Source: Marasmius tenuissimus
Taxonomy: Eukaryota; Basidiomycota; Agaricomycetes; Agaricales; Marasmiaceae
Direction: 5' to 3'
Assembly: GCA_029532415.1 (NCBI GenBank)
Contig: JAQOTA010000015.1
Coordinates: forward strand, 124,001 to 188,000
DNA: 64,000 nucleotides
The translations under genes were made by a program, and so were the position numbers. The notes beneath the pieces were generated by a model that was given only the letters and a program-made list of their open reading frames with translations, was not told the DNA's origin and ran no database searches. Positions 51,004-61,329 of this stretch are shown here, in pieces (position 1 is the stretch's first letter; every line of letters begins with the position of its first letter).

Positions 51004-54000
51004 CTATCCTAAGTCAACTTGTGTTCCGTTACTGACTGTCCGAGGCCTACAAGCGTAACAGGCTTTATAGATTTTGGGCCAGAACCATAGCAGTAGGAAA
51101 TCACGAAGGCGGAGGTACGGATTGAGGTAAAAGTTGGATGCCTGATTCAAAACGGTCACCGACGTCCAAAGAGGGGAAACCCGTTTGCCATATTCTGGAA
51201 TCAGGTGGCAGGTCTGCTTTATAGCAGATAGGGGAGAATGACAGACTGTTTTTTGTTCAGGTGTGTTGATATAGCAATCTTGTACATGAGGAGATCCGGG
51301 ACGGGTTCTCGAAGCGGACAAAAGAGATCGAGGAAGACAAGGGGCTTGTTGTAATGCCCAAGGCGTTCAGGAAAATGGAAGATTTCCCAAAGGCGAGCAA
51401 CATGGAGTCCTATAATAGTTTGATTTAAATGATTAAGACTTTACTGTTCAGCAAAGATGCGGGCACGCACCAGAGAAAGGATTGGCATTGTACATTTCAT
51501 CATTCCCAGGCTGGCGATTTCTCCTGGGGTTATACCGGACGAGTACGGTTCTGAATCTTTCGGGTTTCTCCGGGACTGGTAGTCTGTCTCGTTCCCGCTT
51601 TGCTGGAATGTGTTTCAAAGCGTGAAGAATGTCGTACTCGATAGATGATCCAAGCATTGGCAGTGGCCGAAGACTCAACTTGGCACGATTCCAAATCGAG
51701 ATTTTCGAGTTTGCATCAAGAAGTGCACGTGTAGGAATTTTGTTGCGATCCATGAACTCTTGAAGATAGTAGAGGAAGTGTGATGCATGGTGTTCGTGTT
51801 CTAGAGAGGCGACAGTGGTCACTGAAGTGCGTTGTGCAACATCATATGGAGACCGGCCCAACGTGAATTCTGTCTTGTCATCCCAAAGCACGTTGCTGTT
51901 AGCCTCGTTGTCGTTGTCCATATCGGAATTGTCGTAGTCATCATCACCGTCATCAAGCTCATCGTCTCCTTCACCTTCCTTCTCATCCTCATTCATCCAA
52001 CCACCCGTCATAGACCACTGAAGATACACATCAAACCGAAAAATTGCCTCTCGTCTCTCCAACCACTTCACCATCTGCTTCATATAATTATTCCAGTTTG
52101 ATGCTCGATATCCCATCTTTGCGAAATCGATATGAAGGCGCTCCGATATTTCCGAGTTGAACCCAGCAGGGCTACCCCGGGAACGAATATGATCAGGATA
52201 ATGTTTGATGTTGTGGAATTTTAGGATATTAAAGTGCTCACGGATGCCGAGTTCTTGAAGGATTGCTTTGTTGGAATGAATTGTGCGCCATGCTTCTTCA
52301 AGCTCTTTGAGGGTTTCATCGGTATGTTTCTCGAGGCGTGCCAGGTAGATGAAGTCTAACACACCCCGGATAGTTGGGATGACTTTGGGATCTGTTGCAC
52401 CAGCAAGGACTCCCAAACATGTTTTTTCCATGTTTTTGAACTCCTTTCCAGTCCATTGCGAAGTCAACGAGATGCCCTGTTTGAAATGGCGGAGGGTAGG
52501 ATGAGGTGACATAGTCCGGTAACGTGCATCAACCTCTCGTTCTTTCCCTTCCTTCCTCCCTTCTATTTCTAATGAGTTCGTTCCCCAGCCAACGGCATGG
52601 TCATGGAATATTCCTTTGTGAAGCTGGTGATGGATGTCCGGTGTGACAGAGTGTGCGATTGAGCAGTGAGGAAGGTCATCCCAGAATGGATGCGTAGGCC
52701 GTAAGTTCAAGTGATCAAAATCCAGCAAAGCAAAACCTGACAACTTATCATCGATAGCCTTAAAAGTTGTCGCGTTATCCCTCCATCTGGAATATGTCGG
52801 TTCTACTCCTTGTCGCTTGGGGTCAACATTGCAGCTAGGGCAACTCGTCGACTTCACGCATGCAACAAGGCACTGCTCGGGATAATCAGCAATGTATGCA
52901 GCCAGAAGGGGGAATACATGGCGGATTTTCCCATCTGCGCATATGGTTTCGATACCACTCTGACCAGCTTCGACCAATGGCTTGAGGAGAATCCACATAG
53001 CCTCATGGAAGATCTGCTGTTGCGCAGAGGACCTCTTGGTCTTGTCGAAGATCTCGAGTTTGGACACCAGCAAGTATCCAATCAACACCATTGCATGGGA
53101 GGAAGGTTTTCGTCCGACTTCCTGACTGATATTGCCAATTGACAGGTACACCGGCCATGCCTTTTTGTCTCCACTGAACGTGGTAAGACATGTCTCATCA
53201 GAGGCAATAATGACAGGTGCAACAGTAGCACCCTCTGGTAGTTCCTCCTGCTCATAGTACATACAGTCAGCTTTCTACTGTATTGCCAAACAGCTGTTAT
53301 ACAGTGTCGTACCTGGACATTCCACCACCAATCTGCTGACCACATCTCACCATATTCCCTGTTGGCACTGTTTTCATCCCGGTACACACGGACAGGAGAG
53401 TATTGGAGGCAATCTTGGAAGGCTGGATTCCCAATGAGGTCTTTCACGACTTCCACCGGATCACGATGCCATACATCAAGTGATTTAGTGAGCTCTTTCC
53501 TATCTGCACCTTTCAGGTTTCTGGTTACTGACAATTCACTCCATTTCCAGCCAGGTCCTGTTGGTAATGCGTCGATGTATTTGAGGAAAGCACATTTATT
53601 ACGAAAAGAGGGGTCTAAACTCTCTCGTATCTAATCAAAGGTAAGCTTCATGTCACGTTTATTTCTATGATTTCTTACATTTCGGAGTTGTAGAAAGTCA
53701 TCAATTGTTAGGATCGTGCGGATCGGATAGGGATAAGATAAGATATGGGATTTTATATGCTGTTGGATAGATGGATAGGAAAGAGATAAGATGAAGGAGT
53801 GTGGGAGCAACGGATCTAGAGCAGACAGTAGCTGAAGGTTTCGCCAACAGCACCATGAACTGAGCTGTCCTTCTACTAGACTAAGAGGACAAGTTGCGAG
53901 AGAGAAGAAAAGACATTAGAGTCATGATGGGGATTGACCCAGATTGAAACCTGGTTGATTCTGGTTGATTTCGAGTCTTCAGATACAGGATAGAAGTATA

Positions 54001-54976
54001 GAGCTTATATAGGGTTATAGTAAATGAATGAATGATAAGTGAGTCAAGTGCGGGAAAGGTTGATGTATCATATGGAAGTCAAATACAGGGAGAAATGTAC
54101 CGGAAGGGAAATGAACCGGAAATGAATAAGTGCGTGATGGAATGAAGATATGAATAGAATAAGTGAGTGTGGGAATATCTCGGAAGTCGGAGATAAGTAA
54201 GTCAGAACAAGTCAGAATGAAAGGTGAAAGAGTCCCGGAAGCGGAGGCGGAAGTGGTGGAGGTTCCGGGGATGGACTTGGTGTGAGAGACTGAACCGCGG
54301 AAGTGAAGGTTGAGTGCCGGAGATGGAATAGTGTTGGAATGAGCTAGAATAATAGCCCGGAAATACCCGGAAATACTCGGAATGGGTCCGGAGGTGATGT
54401 GACTAGCCAAGTGTGATGTGACCAGGTGAGATAGACCAGGGTAAGATGCATGGATGTAACATCAATGCTCCTCATACTTGTCCCACATAGTGCTAACCAT
54501 CGTGCGAGTTCCCATTCATCGAAGCTACAAAATGGCGCCCACGGCTCGCAATCTTGCTTGAGTTGGTCATCCCGGATGTCTTCAAATATCGTCTTCCCAA
54601 CCCCATACGTCGACCCTGTATCCCATGGAAAATCCTCGATCCACACTTTCTTCTTACTCTCTGTCGCTACATCCTCGTCCTCAACCTCTTCAATCTCCAC
54701 ACGCAAGGTCAAGGTATTTGGCGGTGGTTGTGCTGGTGGGTGTGGTATTGATGGGATTGGCGGAGAAGGCAGTTCACCGACATCATAGAAGCCTGTATAT
54801 GGACTAGGAGGGCTAGGAACTGGCTCGCTATTTTGCTGATCCTCATCATCGGATCGGTCCTCTTCTACGGCCAGTTCCAGCTTCTCTCTACACGGAGCAG
54901 AGTGGTGATAATGCAATGAGAGCCCGTGCATTGCATCGTAGCTCTTTGAGCAGTACGGGCATCTGTGCTGTGCCAT
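51004..54976 (-). pseudogene. Plavaka transposase, split by a solo LTR and with a C-terminal frame break
   Basis: Minus-strand exons are 54976-54467 and 53705-53679 (one exon, cut by the LTR), 53630-53313, 53247-51471 and 51409-51004. The N-terminus holds a zinc finger (C-P-Y-C-x(14)-H-x(5)-C). The core has NPAFQDCLQYSPV, EMWSADWWW, IIASDETCLTTFSGDKKAW, PVYLSIGNIS, CADGKIRHVFPLLAAYIADY and CLVACVKSTSCPSC, all hallmarks of the Plavaka family (PF18759) of DDE transposases. An acidic linker (DELDDGDDDYDN) follows. The last exon continues with HVARLWEIFHFPERLGHY, then, in a shifted frame, KQTCHLIPEYGK and NFYLNPYLRLRDF, so a frameshift lies near 51235. The protein acts in the nucleus by cutting and pasting DNA at the CATCAG ends. 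The LTR insertion makes this copy very probably inactive. Confidence 0.93.
53706..54461 (-). mobile_element. Solo LTR of an LTR retrotransposon, target duplication TCAAT
   Basis: The 756-bp LTR begins TGTTAGGATC and ends GATGTAACA (TG..CA with a TGTTA/TAACA short inverted repeat). It is flanked by TCAAT at 53701-53705 and 54462-54466. Only the LTR is present, with no gag, pol or primer-binding site, so the internal part was lost by LTR-LTR recombination. On the minus strand a CTATATAAGCTC TATA box (54001-54012) suggests the retroelement is oriented right to left. A 131-codon minus-strand frame inside is shared with the second LTR but looks accidental. Confidence 0.95.
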
Positions 54977-55203
54977 TTGGAATGTCAGAACAGGTGATTA
55001 TCATTCCCAAGTTGGTCTTCACAATTGTCAGGCTGAAATTTTTGAGTGGGGCCCAGTGGGGCGTGGTTACCATTGTGTCATATGCTGGGCACATATGGGC
55101 AACAATGGATCAGGCTTGTGGAGCCTAACACGTGCTCTTAAAATTTAAAAGGTATGTACACAGCACACCGCTTTTCCCATTCATTTCCCCCCCTCACCTC
55201 ACC
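54977..55203. promoter_or_regulatory. Divergent promoter between transposase and partner gene
   Basis: A 227-bp gap separates the transposase ATG (54976, minus) from the ATG of the second gene (55204, plus). On the plus side there is a TTAAAATTTAAAAGG AT-rich box (55138-55152), a pyrimidine-rich CTTTTCCCATTCATTTCCCC tract (55170-55189) and a CACCATGG start context. On the minus side CATTGTGTCATATG lies near 55070. A shared bidirectional promoter is an inference. Confidence 0.5.
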
Positions 55204-55800
55204 ATGGCCTCTCAGGACGGCAAACGTCGATCCTGCCATCAAGTTGTCAGTGGATCTGAAGATGATACCGCTCCCCCTCCCCCAAAAAGGCATCGCGGCA
55301 GACAATTTGGAGACAATCTAGATGGTAATAATGACAGAGCAAGTACTTGTTCCCAAAAGCCTTCTGAGCGTCAGCAAGTAGCCGGTGAGTTCCACTAAAA
55401 TTCAAGTCTCGATTGTCAACTCAGACCCGTTTGTCAACAGCCCGCGATCAAATCAACAGTTTGGAAAGGAAGAATGAGCAGTTGCTCTTCGGAGGATGAA
55501 GAACCAAACTTCACGCAAAGATTATGAAAGCACGTAGACTCTTTTGTCATCTACTTCTCAGTACTGATCTGTTTGGTAGGCCCAGATGAGTTTGAATCAG
55601 AGGAGGAACGCGAGTTACCCCTCAGGACTGTGGTACGTTACAGTTGCTGAAGCCTATTTCCAACGTAGACTTACCTTATCAATTAGATCCAGCCTTCAGG
55701 GACTGTTACTCTAAGCACTTCTCGCCAAACTGTGACGCCACGTCTGCGCCGTGCTGGCGAGAAGTCTGAAGCCTCTCACCAGCAAAACGATGCCGACCTG
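55204..55800 (+). pseudogene. 5' exons of the transposon's second gene
   Basis: The ATG at 55204 is in a good context and starts MASQDGKRRSCHQVVSGSED, followed by a proline and basic stretch (APPPPKRHRGRQFGDN) that could be a nuclear localisation signal. Exon 1 ends at 55384 (GCCG/GTGAGT). The next starts at 55441 and encodes RDQINSLERKNEQLL, a short coiled-coil-like stretch, but then meets an in-frame TGA. Further exon-like pieces are 55579-55632 (acidic, DEFESEEERELPLR) and 55687-55800 (SGTVTLSTSRQTVTPRLRRA). I think these belong with the DUF6532-like exons at 59838-61329, interrupted by later insertions, but the junction exons are not resolved. Confidence 0.5.
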
Positions 55801-55904
55801 GTCAGTACCTGACGGGTATCCTCAGTACAGATAAGACTCAACGTAGGTGGCCATGCGTTGTAAATGTAGAATTAGAATGCAATATAATGGTCATTGCATC
55901 GTCA

Positions 55905-56130
55905 CGTACCTTCAGTCTGAAAGTGGCACAACAAGTATCTTTAGCCTTGGGGAACCTGATCAGAGAGTGACCAGTGGCTGGTCAGATCGCAGAAGATCGG
56001 GATGGTCTTATCGGCTGCTGGTCAGAAAGCCCAAGATTGGCCACGTCCGGTCAGAATGCATCAGAATGGTAACACCCGACCAGGCTATGCTCAGAAGATT
56101 GTCAGATATACACAGACTGGTGGTAATGTC
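55905..56130. repeat. Degenerate TCAGA repeats (left set)
   Basis: At least ten variants of (G)GTCAGA / ATCAGA / CTCAGA occur at 15-25 bp spacing (for example 55914, 55960, 55980, 56022, 56050, 56060, 56091 and 56102). They are mirrored in inverted orientation at 59035-59225, which suggests subterminal repeats of another element or of an internal domain of the transposon. Confidence 0.55.
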
Positions 56131-56770
56131 ATCATGTACTTACCATGCACTTATCAAGGGGGGCCAGACTGCCCGCTGCGCAATGAAACAGCCATACAGA
56201 GGCTGTGAGATACTTGAGATGTGGACATAGAAAACCCAGTATATTGAGTCAAAATTTTGGAAGTTCACCGAGGACTGGAGATTCTTCACAGACTCAATGT
56301 GGTGGTCATTGAATGTCAAATGTTCAGAACTGCATTGTTGCTGGCGCGTGGTATATAGCATAGTCATGGTTCGCCCGGCGCTTGCGCTGAAATCAATAGC
56401 GCCGGCAGAATAGTTCACATGCACACGCAATCGACGCGTCACGACTTATGCCGCTCTTGACTCTCAACCACCACCATTACTTTCCACCGGCCAGTTCATC
56501 ACGGTACTGTCGTGTCGAAAGCCACTAGGATATGGTTTAGAAGCCTGAAAAAGGACTATAGAGCTCAAACGGGGATAAGAGTTGACGTGCTGAGATGGAA
56601 TTCACAAAATAGGTGCGTTCAACCCATCTGTTTTATCTGAATAGAGTTCTCTACAATGATACTCACTACTTTTTTAAATTTGATCTCAAAAGAATAGACG
56701 TGAATGGCAAGCACAAGACCTGACCGAGACGATTCGACGGTGTTTTCATCCAACTCAAAGTGGACTCAGC
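56131..56770. other. Transposon interior without identifiable gene
   Basis: There are short minus-strand frames only (56140-56442 and 56666-56775). The second reads DAESTLSWMKTPSNRLGQV up to the LTR insertion point and may continue on the far side of the LTR at 57527, but no family is recognised. Confidence 0.35.
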
Positions 56771-56775
56771 ATCCC

Positions 56776-57521
56776 TGTTAGGATTGTGCAGATCAGATAG
56801 GGATAAGATAAGATATGGGATTTTATATGCTGTCGGATAGATGGATAGGAAAGAGATATGATGAAGGAGTGTGGGAGCAACAGATCTAGAGCAGACAGTA
56901 GCTGAAGGTTTCGCCAACAGCACCATGAACTGAGCTGTCCTTCTACTAGACTAAGAGGACAAGTTGCAAGATAGAAGAAAAGACATGATAGAGAAGTATC
57001 CAGGTGAGTCCTGGTTGATTCTGGTTGATTTCGAGTCCTCTGATACAGGATAGAAGTATAGAGCTTATATAGGGTTATAGTAAATGAATGAATGATAAGT
57101 GAGTCAAGTGCGGGAAAGGTTGATGTATCATATGGAAGTCAAATACGGGGAGGAATGTACCGGAAGGGAAATGAACCGGAAATGAATAAGTGCGTGATGG
57201 AATGAAGATATGAATAGAATAAGTGAGCGTGGGAATATCTCGGAAGTCGGAGATAAGTAAGTCAGAACAAGTCAGGATGAAAGGTGAAAGAGTCCCGGAA
57301 GCGGAAGCGGAAGTGGCAGAGGTTCCAGGGATGGACTTGGTGCGAGAGACTGAACCATGGAAGTGAAGGTTGAGTGCCGGAGATGGAATAGTGTTGGAAT
57401 GAGCTAGAATAATAGCCCGGAAATACCCGGAAATACTCGGAATGGGTCCGGAGGTGATGTGACTAGCCAAGTGTGACGTGACTAGGTGAGATAGACCAGG
57501 GTAAGATGCATGGATGTAACA
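56776..57521 (-). mobile_element. Second solo LTR of the same family, target duplication ATCCC
   Basis: The 746-bp LTR runs from TGTTAGGATT to GATGTAACA and is flanked by ATCCC at 56771-56775 and 57522-57526. It is near-identical to the LTR at 53706-54461 but differs by scattered substitutions and a small indel near 56985-57015 (versus 53911-53955). Because each LTR has its own 5-bp duplication, they are two independent insertions and not the two ends of one element. The 2.3 kb between them is transposon sequence. Confidence 0.95.
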
Positions 57522-57526
57522 ATCCC

Positions 57527-58015
57527 ATTCGCCAACATAAGTCGATTATGTGTCCTGCTCGCCGGGTTTGGCCTTGGAGATCGTCGGTGACGTACGAATC
57601 GTCATCAGCGTCATTCTTTCTGGCTGCTGGCTGTTTCTACAACCACCGCACGGACCACCCCGCCAGGTATATAAACCCAACATGTCTGAATGGCCCACGA
57701 TCCTTCCTTCCTTCCTTCCCTCCCACCACCATCTACCCATGCACCTCCCTCTCTGCTGGCCACTCTACCTATCCCTTCACCTTCCTATTCGTCTTTCTAT
57801 GCCATCATCGCCGTGAATACCATTCTGCGGTGGTCTTCAGTGAGTTATCATAACATCTCTATTTTATCGCCACTGCTCAATACTGTTCTCAACAGTCGCC
57901 TTCATTCTTCCCGACTTCACCATCGACTTCGTGATCTGTACATGCTAAGGCCATAATACTGAGCCGCGATTCATCTTGGTGGTCATCATCTATGGGCTGC
58001 ATGCTTCATGTATGC
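57527..58015 (+). other. Transposon segment with TATA-like box and pyrimidine tract
   Basis: A TATATAAA box at 57668-57675 is followed by a TTCCTTCCTTCCTTCCCTCC tract (57703-57722), a typical fungal promoter layout, and by a GTGAGT..CAACAG intron-like stretch (57840-57894). No convincing ORF follows. It may be a promoter or leader for the downstream exons, or an unrelated insertion. Confidence 0.35.
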
Positions 58016-58023
58016 ACTCATCG

Positions 58024-58542
58024 TAGTGTTGCCAACAGTCAGCTCGGCTCGGCTCCGGCTCAAGAGCCGCAGCTCAAACCGGGCCGTGGCTCCGCAAGCC
58101 GCTAACAGGATGCGGCTCAGCTCTTTGAGCCACTCTGAGCGGCTCAGCTGCGGCTCGCGCTATTAAAATGATATTTTTTCTGCAAACCTTGTAATGACTA
58201 TGAATGTGGTACTTAGACCACATTTGAGCTATTTTACATTGAAAGATAGGTTATTAGAAGTGACTATGGGTCCAAGTACCATCCCTGCACGTGACAACTC
58301 ACTGGTAGGTCGTTTTCCCACGCCAAGGTCAGGGCTTTTGGGTAGGTAGAATGTGATGATTACTGGTTGTTTTGCAGTTTACTGTAATCTACAACAAGTA
58401 ACATACATTTAAATACATATTTAACACCTCTTGGAGTCCCCAGTGGTCCCAACAAAGACAAGAAGAAAGGAAATTTTTTGAGGCGGCTCAAACCGGCTGA
58501 ACCGCTCGAGCTGCAGCTCGAGCCGAGCTACTGGTAACACTA
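58024..58542. mobile_element. Non-autonomous hAT-like element, 519 bp
   Basis: The termini TAGTGTTGCCA (left) and TAGTGTTACCA (right, other strand) form inverted repeats that extend into AGCTCGGCTC. An 8-bp duplication ACTCATCG lies at 58016-58023 and 58543-58550. The subterminal regions are packed with GCTCGGCTC / GAGCCG / GCAGCTCGAG palindromic repeats (58041-58160 and 58480-58525). The interior is AT-rich and non-coding. Confidence 0.93.
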
Positions 58543-58550
58543 ACTCATCG

Positions 58551-59034
58551 GATGGTATGTAGTCTTGTCTTTCACGCCAGGTCGCGGACTGATGGAATTT
58601 ATCCTGACAGCATTATCATCAATGCCTATCGTTGCGATAACTTCTTGCTATAGTTCGTCCAAGGTACGTCAATGTCGTCTTTCTTGCTGCATTCACCTAT
58701 GTCATTCACCTATGCTAATGTTTAAATTGGGTCGCAGCCCAACGCGAGATAGGAGATGGTGCCGCGAAGAGCACAACCACCCACGCCGCACGCAAAAAGG
58801 ATGATACTCCCTCTTGACTTTCAACTCCTGCATTTGCCTCTTTGTTGCCCCTTGTATTCTCGTTCAGACCAGTTGTATCACGCGACGCAATCACTCATGT
58901 TTTGTAGCATATTGTTGTAGTAACTCTCAATATATTTCATTTGCTCATTATTGATCACGTCGAGCTGAGATCTGTACTAGCGCAGTAGAACAAGACTACG
59001 CTTGGTTCGTGTCTAGCAACCCTCAGTTTTCTCA
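58551..59034. other. Transposon interior, no gene seen
   Basis: There are only short frames, the longest ending near 58804. The stretch resumes the sequence interrupted by the 58024 element (GATGGTATGTAGTCTTGTC). Confidence 0.4.
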
Positions 59035-59225
59035 TTGCTGACCATGTTGGTCATTCTGACGGCTTCTGATCATGGCCGTCATTCCGACTGCACCTGATAA
59101 TGTTGATTAATCTGACGGTGTGTTAACATCACCGCCAGCCTGACGGCTTCTGAGCATACCAGTCATTATGACCGCGTCTGATCATCTCGATCAGTCTGGC
59201 ACGTCTTCTCAGCCACTGGTCAGCC
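59035..59225. repeat. Degenerate TCTGA repeats (right set)
   Basis: Variants of (T)TCTGACGG, TCTGATCA and TCTGAGCA occur at about 20-bp spacing, with intervening ATNNNGGTCATT strings. Their orientation is opposite to that of the TCAGA set at 55905-56130. Confidence 0.55.
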
Positions 59226-59399
59226 TCTATTATACTGAAAGCTCTTTATTAGTTGATATCATACTTACAGCAATTACAAGCGACGGTAAGTCTGCCACCA
59301 TATGAACTCTCCTTGCGCAAAACAACACTCTTGAACAGATGCCAGCAGCCTAACCACACCTCGTCCTGGCTGACTGTTACGAATCCACCTATTGTTTTC

Positions 59400-59745
59400 C
59401 CTTTCCTTGGTCCCCAGGTACTTTTTCCTCATGTTTTTCTCTTTATTTCCCATGGTTACATGCTCTCACCATCGCATTCTGGCCCCCATATCATTACCTG
59501 GTACTACCTGGTGTTCCACATTGTTTCCAGATATTTTCCCAGCATACCATATGGTTTCCACTATGACCCTGTTTCCACATGTATCCCTTGATTCTTATCA
59601 TTTGTTCTTTCAGTTTTCCTCTTTTACCTTCGCTCCCATGATATCTCTACAGCTTGGTTCTGTCATATATAATCATGGACACTTCTAGATAGTCCCCCAG
59701 TCTGACAACTTTGTCTCATAGTGCCTGTTTCCAGCATGTACTATC
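59400..59745. repeat. Degenerate TGTTTCCA-type repeats
   Basis: Loose repeats of TTTCCCATGGTTACATG, GTGTTCCACATTGTTTCCAG, ATGGTTTCCAC, CTGTTTCCACATG and CTGTTTCCAGCATG lie in a pyrimidine-rich tract. They are probably an intron or interval before the DUF6532-like exons. Confidence 0.4.
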
Positions 59746-59837
59746 ATACACTTGCCCTACTCAAATATATCTTCTTATCTTCGCACTCTTGACCCTGTTG
59801 GTGGCCTGAGGGGTTTTCCTAGTCACTGGCCTCGTTC

Positions 59838-61329
59838 TTGACACTGACGGCCCTTACCAGTGGCTGGGCAGGTCGACATGGTTTCGCTGGTGCTACCAAA
59901 TCCGCACTCCGAACTGTGACGAGCACCCCCCAGCCAACTCGGGCTCCCTCCAGTGATCTTGATGAACTCCACCCCCTCGCGCCACCATCTCCAACACCCG
60001 GTCGGTCCAATATACCAGAGAAGGAGAACCAGTCTCTACCTGCCCAGCCTCAAGCACAGCCCACTCAAACACCAGCTTCGTCTCGCAAGGAACCTTCCCG
60101 GGAAGCCGCTCAATCAGCACCAACTCCATCTGCCCCTGCCACCAAGTCGTCCAAGTCCAAACCACAACAAAAGGACTTCGACGGCAGCCTGGCTTCGATT
60201 GCGCAATGTGGACCGCGGGAGATGGAGGCGCGCTTCAACACCCGTGACCCCTTCCCTGATCCGACTACTCTTGCAAAAACGGCTAAGCGCTGCCTTGAGA
60301 GCACCTGTAAGGATCTTGGCGTTGAAGTCCAGTCTTCTCCAGAGATACTAAAGCTTGTGAGTGCCGACTTTTGTCGCGTTTTTTTTGACTAACTGCTACT
60401 ATCACAGTTTGGCTTAAGGCAATCTCGTGCACGACAGATCCCTCTCGACCACATCCGGGCCTGTATACCAGCGCACTACGGGTTGTGTGAGTCCCAACAC
60501 TCTAGAAAAAAACAGGAAAATGTTAAACGAGTCCGATGGTTACTTGAAGAGGAGCGATACGCACACAAGGTACGTTTTTTCTACTCCGTTGACCACTTAC
60601 TCATCTAATGCCCCTAGGATCCCACGAACCTCACTGGTTATCTCGAGAACTCTATCTTCCCGTTGATATACAAGATCGCATACTTCGCTCGGAATGATTC
60701 CCATGGCAAGGTTTTCCCAAGATTCTTTGAGGGTGATGGCTCCGACAAACGCCCCTCTTTTCCTTCCGCAACACTTGCTCTTATCAAACTCCAGGTACGT
60801 TACGAGTTTTTTTCTACCCTTCTATCAAGTTACTCACCTCCGCTAGGTTGAGTTTTGCCTCCAGGAGTGGGCACAAAGTGGCGAACGGATCCCTGCCGAG
60901 TTCAAACGCAAACCACACCAGCTAGACTCGCGGTTCCAGAAGCATCTGGCAGACGTTGAGGAGTGGATTAAGTCGGCACCAGCACAAACGGCAAAAATAC
61001 GCAATCGGTGGCACAAGCGGGCGGCGTGAGTCTTTGATTACGGCCATATCCTTGCACCTACTGATAAACCTTTTTATACTAGAGCTGTTGAGCATCGAGC
61101 TGACATGGAGTTGCCATCTCGTACAGAAAACAACGTACAAAGAGTGACAGCCGCCCTCTTGGCCCGAACTGGGGACACGGATAGCGAGGACGACAACCAA
61201 CTCGAGGATTCTGATGAGGGCTCGGAACGAGGTGCCAGGGGTGATAGCCCTATTCCGGAGCCTGTGTCGGGAGAGGAAGAGGGAGGGGGGGCTGCCGGTG
61301 GTTCACGAGATGAAGTTAGTCAGGAATGA
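59838..61329 (+). CDS. DUF6532-like protein, 3' exons of the transposon's second gene
   Basis: Exons are (start uncertain) about 59838-60356, 60408-60569, 60618-60794, 60847-61025 and 61083-61329, separated by introns of about 48-57 bp with good GT-AG sites. The first exon is rich in Pro, Ser, Thr and Gln. The next three encode LDHIRACIPAHYGLCE, SIFPLIYKIAYFARND, FFEGDGSDKRPSFPSATLAL, LIKLQVEFCLQEWAQSGERI and EEWIKSAPAQTAKIRNRW. This resembles the basidiomycete DUF6532 region (PF20149), which is common beside transposases in these genomes. The tail is acidic (DTDSEDDNQLEDSDEGSE). Function is unknown. It is plus strand and convergent toward the right terminus. The true start probably lies upstream at 55204 and the connection is broken by later insertions. 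Confidence 0.65.

Noticed and set aside
54015..57470. 131-codon minus-strand frame present twice (54015-54410 and 57075-57470)
   Set aside because: Both lie inside the solo LTRs; the repetition reflects the LTR family. Composition is low-complexity and no domain is visible.
53706..57521. A single 3.8 kb LTR retrotransposon with two LTRs
   Set aside because: Each LTR has its own distinct 5-bp duplication (TCAAT and ATCCC), and the interval between them contains transposase N-terminal and partner-gene exons but no gag or pol.
51004..61329. A KDZ transposon with TET/JBP genes
   Set aside because: The transposase motifs match Plavaka, and no TET/JBP dioxygenase motif was found in the element.
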